From: Marinitenerispora sediminis
GTDB taxonomy: Bacteria > Actinomycetota > Actinomycetes > Streptosporangiales > Streptosporangiaceae
NCBI RefSeq assembly: GCF_003336425.1
Contig: NZ_QEIO01000041.1
Span: forward strand, 1-39,082
Direction: 5' to 3'
DNA length: 39,082 nt
Shown here: positions 8,775 to 15,500 of the stretch, piece by piece
How the letters are laid out: each line of letters starts with the position of its first letter
Numbering within the stretch: position 1 is the first letter of the stretch
Notes under the pieces: generated by a model
Databases searched by the model: none
What the model was told of the DNA's origin: nothing
What the model saw: the letters and a program-made list of their open reading frames with translations, nothing else
Made by a program: the position numbers and the translations under genes

Positions 8775-10034
8775 GTGTCGCAGCAGGCCGTTGATGACGG
8801 TGATATCGGACAGGAATCCGCGCCCCCACGGGCCGAGCGCATCGCGGGGGTGGACGCCGCCCGGGCGCTTGCCGTTTTCGGCATGTTCACCGTGCACCTG
8901 GGAGCGGGGGCCGTCGGACTGCTGGACGGCGATACCGCGGAGGCGCTGCACCAGCTCACCCGCGGGCGCTCCTCGGCGCTGTTCGCCTTCCTGGCCGGTC
9001 TGTCGCTCGCGCTGATGTCGGGGCGCGGCACGCCGCCCTCCGGCGACCGGCTGCACCGGCTGACCGCCCGCCTGCTGGTGCGCGCCGTGGTCCTCGCCCT
9101 CCTCGGGGGGCTGCTCGACCTGCTCAACACCCCGATCGCGGTCATCCTCGCCTACTACGGCGGCTTCTTCGTGCTGGCGCTGCCGCTGCTGCGGCTGCGT
9201 GCCGCCGCCCTGGCCGCGCTCGCGGTCGGAGTGGGGCTGGTGGGGCCGCAGCTGTCGTTCGCGGTCCGCGCCGCCATGGGGGACCAGGGGTACGTGGAGG
9301 GGTCCATCGCGAGTGTGGGGGACTTCCTGCTCACCGGTTACTACCCCGCCTGCACCTTCATGGCGTTCGTGCTGGCCGGCATGGCCGTCGGCCGGCTGGA
9401 CCTGCGCGCGCTGCGGGTGCGCCTGGCCCTGGCCGGAACCGGGCTCGGGCTGCTGCTGCTCGGGTACGGGGGGTCGTGGCTGATCATGTACCCGCTGGGC
9501 GGAATCGACCGGCTCGCCGCGGAGCAGGTCGCCGACTACTACGGCGGCGCCGCCGTCGTGCCGGACGACCCGGCCATGCGCGGTGTCCTGCGGGAGTGGA
9601 TGGCCGAGCAGCTGAACTCGCTGCACGGCGCGGTGCCCACCGACAGCCCGTTGTGGCTGGCCGCCGCCTCCCCGCACAGCGGCACCACCTTCGAGATCGC
9701 CGGCGCCGTCGGTACCGCGCTCCTGGTGCTCACCGGCTGCCTGGTGCTGGCCGATCTCCTCGGCCCGGTGCTCTACCCGCTGACCGCGGCGGGGTCCATG
9801 GCGCTGACGGTCTACGTGGGCCACATCGCGATGATCGCCTGGCTGGCCGCCTCGACCGAGGACGCCGCGCCGTTCCGGCTGGAGATGTTCGTCGTGTCGG
9901 CCCTGCTGCTGGCCTCGGTCTGGCGTGCTCTGCTGGGCCGCGGCCCCCTGGAGTGGGCGCTGGGCCGCCTCGGCACCGCGGCCGGGGACCTCCTGGTGCC
10001 GCGCCGGCCGGGCGCGGAGGACGCGCGCGGCTGA
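8775..10034 (+). CDS. DUF418/DUF1624-like polytopic membrane protein (acyltransferase-type fold)
   Basis: Multi-pass membrane protein of 419 residues. The N-terminal ERIAGVDAARALAVFGMFTVHLG block is the signature of the heparan-alpha-glucosaminide N-acetyltransferase-like/YeiB (DUF1624/DUF418) families, with the conserved Asp-Ala-Arg and His on the first helix. About ten hydrophobic helices follow, ending with PLTAAGSMALTVYVGHI, typical of the last helices of these families. Function in bacteria is mostly undefined; transfer of acyl groups to an envelope glycan is an inference. The GTG start is chosen because homology begins about 25 residues later and the TAGCCT box is directly upstream. It ends 51 bp from the opposing tetR. 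Confidence 0.82.
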   Translation: MSQQAVDDGDIGQESAPPRAERIAGVDAARALAVFGMFTVHLGAGAVGLLDGDTAEALHQLTRGRSSALFAFLAGLSLALMSGRGTPPSGDRLHRLTARLLVRAVVLALLGGLLDLLNTPIAVILAYYGGFFVLALPLLRLRAAALAALAVGVGLVGPQLSFAVRAAMGDQGYVEGSIASVGDFLLTGYYPACTFMAFVLAGMAVGRLDLRALRVRLALAGTGLGLLLLGYGGSWLIMYPLGGIDRLAAEQVADYYGGAAVVPDDPAMRGVLREWMAEQLNSLHGAVPTDSPLWLAAASPHSGTTFEIAGAVGTALLVLTGCLVLADLLGPVLYPLTAAGSMALTVYVGHIAMIAWLAASTEDAAPFRLEMFVVSALLLASVWRALLGRGPLEWALGRLGTAAGDLLVPRRPGAEDARG

Positions 10035-10085
10035 GATACGCGGCCGCCGCCTCGGCAGCGGTCCGGCCGCGCGCCGGCGGTGCGG

Positions 10086-10733
10086 TCAGCCGGCGGCGGG
10101 CGGATCCGCGGGGGCGAACAGGACGTCCGCGGCCTCCTCGAAGTAGTTCTCCGGGGTGCCGTCGCCCACGCTGCGGGCCAGGCTCCCCTCCCGCCACAGC
10201 GTGGCGAACCCGTGGGCGACCGACCAGGCGGCCAGGACGTAGCCGCGCCGGCGCGGTCCGTGCGGGCCGCCGGGGACGGCGCTGTTGAGGAGCGCGCCGC
10301 TGCGTTCGCGGGCGGCGGCGAGGCCGGGGTCGTCCGCGCGGCACAGGTCGAGCCGGAACATCACGTCGAAGTGGGCGGGGTGGTCGAGGGCGAAGCGTAC
10401 GTAGCGGACGCCCAGTTCGCGTAGCACGGCCGCCGGGGCGTCCGTCCCATCCCCGTCCCCGGCGCCCCGTGCGCCGTGGCCGGGACCGCCGCCGGCGGCG
10501 GTCCCGGCGGTCATGGCGTCGGCCAGCAGGTGGTGCCCCTCGACCGCGATCGCGGTGAACAGCCCGGCCTTGTCGGTGAAGTGGTGGGCCGGCGCGGCGT
10601 GCGAGACCCCGGCCCGCCGGGCGAGGCCGCGCAGGCTGACCGCGGCGACGCCCTGTTCGGCGATGAGGTCGAGAGCGGCGTCGAGCAGCGTTCGTCGGAG
10701 GTCGCCGTGGTGGTAGGCGGTGCGTGCGGCCAT
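10086..10733 (-). CDS. TetR-family repressor (WHG-type C-terminal domain)
   Basis: One-component DNA-binding regulator, 215 residues. The N-terminal HTH is clear: YHHGDLRRTLLDAALDLIAEQGVAAVSLRGLARRAGVSHAAPAHHFTDKAGLF (about residues 6-58). The C-terminal half with YVRFALDHPAHFDVMFRLDL matches the WHG-type TetR ligand domain. It diverges from the DoxX-family gene, and two palindromes lie in the 102-bp gap, one covering its own promoter, which suggests autoregulation and control of the neighbour. Ligand unknown. A Gly/Ala-rich insertion (about residues 97-116) is unusual in length but has the same base composition as its surroundings. Confidence 0.92.
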   Translation of the reverse strand: MAARTAYHHGDLRRTLLDAALDLIAEQGVAAVSLRGLARRAGVSHAAPAHHFTDKAGLFTAIAVEGHHLLADAMTAGTAAGGGPGHGARGAGDGDGTDAPAAVLRELGVRYVRFALDHPAHFDVMFRLDLCRADDPGLAAARERSGALLNSAVPGGPHGPRRRGYVLAAWSVAHGFATLWREGSLARSVGDGTPENYFEEAADVLFAPADPPAAG

Positions 10734-10739
10734 GGGCGC

Positions 10740-10767
10740 AGTGTATCCCGAATCTTGTCATTGACAA
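10740..10767 (-). promoter_or_regulatory. Candidate promoter of the tetR gene
   Basis: On the minus strand TTGTCA (10762-10767) and TACACT (10740-10745) are separated by 16 bp. The -35 hexamer and spacer lie inside the first operator palindrome, as expected for an autorepressed gene. Confidence 0.6.
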
Positions 10768-10771
10768 GATT
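10751..10771. promoter_or_regulatory. Operator 1: perfect 21-bp palindrome
   Basis: Arms AATCTTGTCA and TGACAAGATT around a single central T form a perfect palindrome between the divergent tetR and DoxX genes. Size and position are typical of a TetR operator; it overlaps the tetR promoter and includes a TTGACA hexamer readable as the -35 box of the DoxX gene. Confidence 0.8.
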
Positions 10772-10784
10772 GCGGTGCCGCCCC

Positions 10785-10805
10785 AAACTTGTCGCTGACA
10801 AGATT
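10785..10805. promoter_or_regulatory. Operator 2: imperfect copy of the same palindrome
   Basis: The right arm TGACAAGATT is identical to operator 1 and the left arm AAACTTGTCG differs at two positions. Its centre is 34 bp from that of operator 1. It covers the likely -10 (AAACTT) and start region of the DoxX gene, so binding should block that promoter. Confidence 0.75.
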
Positions 10806-10835
10806 GCTGGGGTGTCCCGCGAGGAGATGAGGACC

Positions 10836-11342
10836 ATGCTCGTTCCACTGGTGCTGCTGACGGCCCTGCTCGCCTTCCGGGGGCTCGGCGCCCTGGGAGT
10901 GCGCAGGTTCCGCACGTGGCGGGTCAGCGCCGCCCACGGGCTGGCGGTGATGCTGGTGCTCACCGCCAGCGCGCACTTCGTGCCGCCCTCGGTGACGGTG
11001 ATGCCCAACAGCGCCGACATGGTCGGCATGGTGCCGCCGCAGATCCCCTTCCCCGAGCTGGTGGTGTACGGCACCGGTGTGCTCGAACTCGCGGGGGCGG
11101 CCGGCCTGGTGCTGCCGGCCACGCGGCGCGTGGCCGGGTGGTGCGTGGCGGCGCTGTTCGTGCTGATGTTCCCCGCCAACGTCTACGCCGCCCTGAACGG
11201 CGTGCCGTTCGCCGGCGGGGAGCCGACCCCGCTCGCGGTCCGGCTTCCCGAGCAGCTCCTCTACATCGGCGTCGCCGTCTGGGCCGCGTGGCCGTCCCGT
11301 GAGGGACGGATCGCCGAACCCCGCCCGGCGGCGGTGGCCTGA
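10836..11342 (+). CDS. DoxX-like four-helix membrane protein
   Basis: Small integral membrane protein of 168 residues with four hydrophobic helices (about 1-18, 28-48, 68-90, 95-118) and a further hydrophobic stretch near 145-160. The pattern VLTASAHFVPPSV, FPELVVYGTGVLELAGAAGLVLP and VLMFPANVYAALNG is that of DoxX-like proteins (DoxD/SURF4 superfamily), whose molecular role is generally unknown, with links to redox stress. ATG 10836 is chosen for GAGGAG nine bases upstream; an ATG at 10827 and a GTG at 10812 are in frame. It sits under two TetR-type operators facing its own putative repressor, so induction by a small molecule is likely. Confidence 0.82.
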   Translation: MLVPLVLLTALLAFRGLGALGVRRFRTWRVSAAHGLAVMLVLTASAHFVPPSVTVMPNSADMVGMVPPQIPFPELVVYGTGVLELAGAAGLVLPATRRVAGWCVAALFVLMFPANVYAALNGVPFAGGEPTPLAVRLPEQLLYIGVAVWAAWPSREGRIAEPRPAAVA

Positions 11343-11378
11343 GCCGGCTGCGGGGCCCCTGTACCGCATCGAAGCGGG

Positions 11379-11393
11379 CCGGAGGCCCTCCGG
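11379..11393. terminator. Palindrome between convergent genes
   Basis: CCGGAGG, C, CCTCCGG lies in the 70-bp gap between the stops of the DoxX-like gene and the opposing crotonase. It could act as a bidirectional terminator; there is no T-run. Confidence 0.4.
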
Positions 11394-11412
11394 GGGCCGG
11401 AGCCCTTCCCGG

Positions 11413-12183
11413 TCAGGCCGGCCAGTGCGCCTGGCGCTTCTCCAGGAACGCGGCGATGCCCTCGCGGGCCTCCGGGGTCTGGCTGGCGGCGGCCATCACC
11501 TCGACCGCGTACTGGTAGGCGTCGGGCTCCGGGCGGCCGAACTGCGCGTACAGCGCCCGCTTGCCGAGGGCTTTGCTGCGCGCACTCCCCCGGGTGGCGC
11601 GCTCCAGCAGGGAACGTGCGGCGCCCTCCAGCTCCTCGGCCGGGACGACCCGGTTGACCAGGCCCCACTCGGCGGCGGTGGCGGCGTCGACGACGTCGCC
11701 CGTCAGCGCCATCTCCATCGCGCGTTTGCGGCCGACGTTGCGGGCGATCGCCACCATCGGCGTGTGGCAGAACCAGCCGCCCGCGCCGCCGGGTGCGGCG
11801 AAGCCGGCGGTGTCGGCGGCGACGGCGAGGTCGCAGTCGGCCACGAGCTGGCACCCGGCGGCGGTCGCCAGGGCGTGCACCCGCGCGATCACCACCTGCG
11901 GGACCGACTGCACGGTCCGCATCAACCGGACGCAGGTGTCCAGCAGTTCGCGAGCCCGCGCGAGGTCGGCGGACGCGACGTCGGCGAAGTCGTGGCCGGC
12001 GCAGAACACCGGGCCGTTCGCGGCCAGGGTGACACCGCGCGCGTCCGACGCGCCGACCTCCTCGAAAGCCGCGGTGAGCTCCCGCATGTGGTCGAGCGAC
12101 AGCGCGTTGCGCCGCTCGGGGCGGTTCATCGTGATGGTGACGAAGTCACCGTCGCGCTTGACGAGGACGTGGTCGCGGCTCAT
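11413..12183 (-). CDS. Crotonase-fold protein, ECHDC3-like, lacking the catalytic glutamates
   Basis: Enoyl-CoA hydratase/isomerase superfamily member of 256 residues. The oxyanion-hole segments are present (PVFCAGHDF near 59-66 and ATAAGCQL near 106-113), but the two glutamates of classical hydratase are replaced: the GGGCEL position reads GCQL (Gln112) and the PEI position reads APGGAGG (Gly132). The sequence AAGCQLVADCDLAVA and the tail FLEKRQAHWPA match the ECHDC3-like branch. Acyl-CoA binding is likely, ordinary hydration is unlikely. It is monocistronic and convergent with the DoxX-like gene. Often annotated simply as enoyl-CoA hydratase; I would not assign that activity. Confidence 0.85.
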   Translation of the reverse strand: MSRDHVLVKRDGDFVTITMNRPERRNALSLDHMRELTAAFEEVGASDARGVTLAANGPVFCAGHDFADVASADLARARELLDTCVRLMRTVQSVPQVVIARVHALATAAGCQLVADCDLAVAADTAGFAAPGGAGGWFCHTPMVAIARNVGRKRAMEMALTGDVVDAATAAEWGLVNRVVPAEELEGAARSLLERATRGSARSKALGKRALYAQFGRPEPDAYQYAVEVMAAASQTPEAREGIAAFLEKRQAHWPA

Positions 12184-12283
12184 GTCTGCCGACGTTACGC
12201 CGCCGCCTGGCGCGCGTCACGCGGCGGCGCGCCGCCCACCCGGCTCCCCGTTCGACCGGCCCGCGTGCGGGAAGGGAGACCGT

Positions 12284-13162
12284 ATGGCACGGTCAGGCGG
12301 CGGCCGGACGGAGCACCTCGTCCGGCGCACGGGGCGGGAGGCGCGGTGGACCGGCCGGCGTGCGGCCGGCAGCCGGTGGCTGCGGTCCGTCGCGCGCGGC
12401 GGGCTGGCCGCCAAGGGGGTGCTGTACCTGGTGATCGGCTGGATCGCGCTGCAGATCGCGTTCGGCAACGGCGACGGCCGGGAGGCGGACAACATGGGCG
12501 CCCTGCGGCTGGTCGCGCAGAACCCCGTGGGGCTCGCGGCGCTGGCCGCCGCGGCGGCCGGGCTGGGCGGCCTCGCGGTCCGGGAACTCGCCCTGGGGCT
12601 GCTCGGCGGCCCCTACCACGGCGGTCGCTGGACCGGCGAGCGGCTCGGTGCGGTGGCGCGCGGCGCCGGGTACGCGGTGCTGTGCGGGTCGACCACCGGC
12701 TTCCTGCTGGGGGTGCGGCGCTCGGTGTCGCAGGACGAGCAGTCCGTCGCGCTCACCGCCCGCGTGATGGCGCTGCCGGGCGGGCAGCTCCTCGTCGGGG
12801 CCGCCGCACTGGTGCTGGTGGGGGCCGGCTGCTACGCCGCCTGGTGGGGCGTGTCCCGCGGGTTCGAGCGGGAGCTGCGCACCGGCGACATGCCGCCGGG
12901 AGTCCGCCGCGCGGTCGTGGCGCTCGGAGTGACCGGGAGCCTGGCCCGGGCCGTGGTCATCGTCGCCGCGGGCGTGCTCGTGGGCTGGGCGGCGTGGAGC
13001 TACCACCCCGACCGCGCCCAGGGCCTGGACGGCGCGTTGCGCGCGCTGGCCGAGACCCCGGCCGGGCCGTGGCTGCTCGTCGCGGTCGCCGCCGGCGTGT
13101 GCGTGTACGGGCTGTACTGCTTCTGCGAGGCCCGGTGGGCCCGCGACCACCCTCCGTCGTGA
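12284..13162 (+). CDS. DUF1206 membrane protein
   Basis: Six-helix membrane protein of 292 residues belonging to the DUF1206 family common in actinobacteria, function unknown. Three internally similar two-helix repeats can be seen: ARGGLAAKGVLYLVIGWIALQIAFG..., ARGAGYAVLCGSTTGFLLG... and ARAVVIVAAGVLVGWAAW..., each starting with an Ala-Arg and followed by a second hydrophobic helix. Charged D/H-containing loops lie between. The ATG at 12284 has GGGAGA about four bases upstream. It is divergent from the ECHDC3-like gene (100-bp gap). Confidence 0.87.
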   Translation: MARSGGGRTEHLVRRTGREARWTGRRAAGSRWLRSVARGGLAAKGVLYLVIGWIALQIAFGNGDGREADNMGALRLVAQNPVGLAALAAAAAGLGGLAVRELALGLLGGPYHGGRWTGERLGAVARGAGYAVLCGSTTGFLLGVRRSVSQDEQSVALTARVMALPGGQLLVGAAALVLVGAGCYAAWWGVSRGFERELRTGDMPPGVRRAVVALGVTGSLARAVVIVAAGVLVGWAAWSYHPDRAQGLDGALRALAETPAGPWLLVAVAAGVCVYGLYCFCEARWARDHPPS

Positions 13163-13282
13163 CCCACGTCACCGCACTGATCGGCGTGCACCCGCCCGGC
13201 AGCCGCGAGTGGCCGGAGACCGTGACGTATGGTGACAGAATCGTCGCAGACCATCACCTTCGGGTGGTGCGAGGGGGGGAAC

Positions 13283-13522
13283 GTGCGCAGCGGACTGCGG
13301 ATCGCTCTGGGAGCGCTGGCGGCGGCGCTCACGCTCACCGACGCGGGCGCCGCGTCGGCCGCCGCCGGCCTGGAGCAGCGGCTCAGGGAACGCCACGCGG
13401 GGCCGTACCGGCTGACGGTCGAGCACAGCACGGCGTTCCTCATCGACTCCAACACGGGGAAGCGGGGGCTGCCGCGCCCCAAGAGCACGGTGGTCACCCG
13501 GACGGTGGTCACCCTCCGCTGA
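13283..13522 (+). CDS. Very small secreted protein
   Basis: A 79-residue product with a clear signal peptide: VRSGLRIALGALAAALTLTDAGAASA followed by a short mature part rich in Arg, Leu and Thr (AAGLEQRLRERHAGPYRLTVEHSTAFLIDSNTGKR...). No cysteine in the mature part, no recognised domain. GTG 13283 is preferred over the ATG at 13229 because a GAGGGGGGGA ribosome site immediately precedes it and the signal peptide then starts at the N-terminus. Function unknown; possibly a short surface or secreted peptide. It lies 120 bp after the DUF1206 gene. Confidence 0.65.
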   Translation: MRSGLRIALGALAAALTLTDAGAASAAAGLEQRLRERHAGPYRLTVEHSTAFLIDSNTGKRGLPRPKSTVVTRTVVTLR

Positions 13523-13664
13523 ACACCTCGGAGGAGGCGGGACGGCCACCAGGCGCACACCGCGCCGGGCCCCCGAGCCGCACGGCGGCGCCCCGCCACC
13601 GGACCGCGTGCGGACCGCCTCCCCCGTCGAGCACCGGCAGGGGGCGGCCGGCCGCCGGTCCGCC

Positions 13665-14357
13665 TCAGCCGAACACCTCGGCCAGCCGCGTGAACGGGTC
13701 GACCGTGCGGAACCGCTCATGGCCGTCGGGCACCTCGGCGTGCTCCAGCGACCACGTCATCGGGTGCGGGACCAGCACCGCGCCGAGGCCGGCGGTCAGG
13801 GCCGGACGCACGTCCGAACGGGGCGAGTTTCCGATCATCCAGGTGTCGAGCGGGTCCAGGCCGTGCCGCGAGCAGAACTCCTGGTAGGCGGCCGGGTCCT
13901 TCTCCGGGACGATGCCGATTCCGGCGAACACCGGAGCCAGGCCCGACGCCTCGATCTTCGCCTGCTGCTCCGCCCGGTTCCCCTTGGTCAGCAGGAAGAG
14001 CGCGTGCCGGTCGGCCAGGGCCCGCAGCGTCTCCGGTACGCCCTTGATGATCTCCGGCGCGGGGGTCCGGATCGGGGCGCAGGCCGCGCGCAGCGCCGCG
14101 CGGTCGGGGTCGGAGAGGGGCGCCCCGGGGCGCAGCCGGGTCAGGCAGACCGCCAGGCTGTGCGCGAACGAGTCCACGCCGTAGCCGTGGGTCGTGATGG
14201 TCTCCCGCTGGACGTCGTCCAGCGCGGCCAGCACCCGCGCGCGCGACAGCGTCGGATGCGCGAGGTGCCGGACGAACACGTCCTTCGCCCGTTCGAACAG
14301 CACGTTGTTCTCCCACAACGTGTCGTCGGCGTCGAAGATCAGATTGCGCCGCGGCAC
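13665..14357 (-). CDS. HAD-superfamily hydrolase (phosphatase)
   Basis: Cytoplasmic 230-residue HAD-fold enzyme. Motif I is LIFDADDTLW with nucleophile Asp9 and acid/base Asp11; motif II LLTKGN; motif III lysine in PEKDP; motif IV TWMIGNSPRSD. The helical cap between about residues 15 and 95 makes it a C1-cap phosphatase of the phosphoglycolate phosphatase/haloacid dehalogenase-like group. The GTG at 14355-14357 is chosen because GGGAGG lies upstream and motif I then begins six residues later; the frame remains open upstream. Substrate unknown. It is divergent from the PTS EIIA gene, but nothing ties it to sugar uptake. Confidence 0.88.
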   Translation of the reverse strand: MPRRNLIFDADDTLWENNVLFERAKDVFVRHLAHPTLSRARVLAALDDVQRETITTHGYGVDSFAHSLAVCLTRLRPGAPLSDPDRAALRAACAPIRTPAPEIIKGVPETLRALADRHALFLLTKGNRAEQQAKIEASGLAPVFAGIGIVPEKDPAAYQEFCSRHGLDPLDTWMIGNSPRSDVRPALTAGLGAVLVPHPMTWSLEHAEVPDGHERFRTVDPFTRLAEVFG

Positions 14358-14700
14358 CGTTGCCTCCCGTATGTCCGCCCTCGGCACGCCGGGACGCGGT
14401 CGCGGCGGCACCGGCGTCCGCCATCATGGCGGGCGCGGCCGTGCCCGGCAACGGGTTTGCGGCGGTGCGCACGGGGACCGCGGCGGCGGACCGCGGCCGG
14501 ACGCGGCGAAGAGGCCCGCCCGCCGAGGCCGGCGCGCCCGCCCGGTACGGGCACGTTCCACCGGGCAGGCGGGCCCCTGCGACACATCGCACGATGTGCG
14601 TTACTTCCGTGCGAATCCCACCTAGCGTTGGGGGGAGCCGACTCCGGCGTCCGGGGCATCGCGGCCGGCGGCGGTCGGGTGCGGCTGCGGGAGGAGACCA
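14358..14700. other. Divergent intergenic region, HAD gene / PTS EIIA gene
   Basis: No gene seen in these 343 bp. The half nearest EIIA holds a 16-bp palindrome and a plausible promoter (listed separately); the rest is GC-rich without recognisable signals. Confidence 0.5.
14583..14628 (+). promoter_or_regulatory. Operator-like palindrome and promoter before the PTS EIIA gene
   Basis: Arms CACATCG and CGATGTG around CA form a 16-bp perfect palindrome (14583-14598). Directly after it come TTACTT (14601-14606) and TAGCGT (14623-14628), 16 bp apart, a weak but plausible promoter. The position just upstream of the -35 box would suit an activator. Confidence 0.5.
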
Positions 14701-15171
14701 ATGGCGGAACCGGCGATCACACGGCTGCTCGCCGTCGAGGCGATCGTCACCGGCATCCAGGTCGACGACTGGCGCGCCGCCATCAGGGCGGCCGGTGAGC
14801 TCCTGGTCGCGGCGGGGGCGACGACCGACGCCTACACCGAGCAGATGCGCGCCGCCGTGGAGCAGCACGGCCCCTACATCGTCATCGCGCCCGGTATCGC
14901 CCTGGCGCACGCCCGCCCGTCGCACGTCGTGCTGCGGACCGCGCTGTCCTGGGCCGGCCTGGCCACCCCGGTGGAGTTCGGCCACCCCGACAACGACCCC
15001 GTCGAACTGGTGGTGGGCCTGGCCGCGGTCGACCACGACGGCCACTCCGCCGTCCTGGCGCGGATCTCGCACCTGCTCGCCGAGCGCGACCTGCTGCGCG
15101 TGCTGCGCGCCGCGAGCGGGCCGGAGGAGATCCGCGCCCTGCTGGCCAAGCACGACGAGGCGGACCGATGA
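14701..15171 (+). CDS. PTS EIIA component, ascorbate/mannitol type
   Basis: Phosphocarrier of a sugar phosphotransferase system: takes phosphate from HPr and passes it to EIIB. The 156-residue sequence has the EIIA-2 (fructose/mannitol/ascorbate class) active-site block PGIALAHARP with phospho-His70, and the following PVEFGHPDNDPVELVVGLAAVDHDGHSAVLARISHLL segment that is typical of UlaC-like proteins. GGGAGGAGA lies just before the ATG. It overlaps the EIIB gene by four bases (ATGA). No EI or HPr gene is in the window, so general PTS proteins must be encoded elsewhere. Substrate is inferred from the EIIB and EIIC class only. Confidence 0.9.
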   Translation: MAEPAITRLLAVEAIVTGIQVDDWRAAIRAAGELLVAAGATTDAYTEQMRAAVEQHGPYIVIAPGIALAHARPSHVVLRTALSWAGLATPVEFGHPDNDPVELVVGLAAVDHDGHSAVLARISHLLAERDLLRVLRAASGPEEIRALLAKHDEADR

Positions 15172-15443
15172 AGATCCTCGCGGTGTGCGCCATGGGCATC
15201 GGCACCAGCGTCATCCTCAAGATCAACGCCGAGCAGGCCATCCAGCGGCTGGGCATCGGCGCCGACGTGGAGGTGGCCGACATCGGGACGGCGCGCGGCG
15301 CCGCGGCGAGCGCCGACATCGTGCTCACCTCCGCGGCCATCGCCGAGGAGATCGGCGACGTCGGCATCCCGGTGCTCGTCATCGACAACTTCGTCGACGA
15401 GGACGAGATCCGGGACAAGCTCGCCGGCGAGATCGGCATCTGA
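15168..15443 (+). CDS. PTS EIIB component, ascorbate (SgaB/UlaB) type
   Basis: The 91-residue EIIB carries the phospho-cysteine loop near its N-terminus, MKILAVCAMGIGTS (Cys7), with the short, single-domain architecture of UlaB/SgaB. It receives phosphate from EIIA and gives it to the sugar during transport by EIIC. It starts inside the EIIA stop and is certainly translated with it. Downstream, unlike the usual operon, the next gene is an opposing MFS transporter; the matching EIIC begins 2.2 kb further on. Confidence 0.9.
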   Translation: MKILAVCAMGIGTSVILKINAEQAIQRLGIGADVEVADIGTARGAAASADIVLTSAAIAEEIGDVGIPVLVIDNFVDEDEIRDKLAGEIGI

Positions 15444-15449
15444 GGAACC

Positions 15450-15484
15450 GGCCGGGCCGCCGGTGCGGGGCCGCCGGCCCGGCC
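15450..15484. terminator. Stem-loop after the EIIA-EIIB genes
   Basis: Ten-base arms GGCCGGGCCG (15450-15459) and CGGCCCGGCC (15475-15484) with a 15-base loop, placed between the EIIB stop and the stop of the opposing MFS gene. Likely bidirectional terminator; it would separate EIIAB transcription from the distant EIIC. Confidence 0.55.
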
Positions 15485-15500
15485 CGGCGCCGCACCGGGG

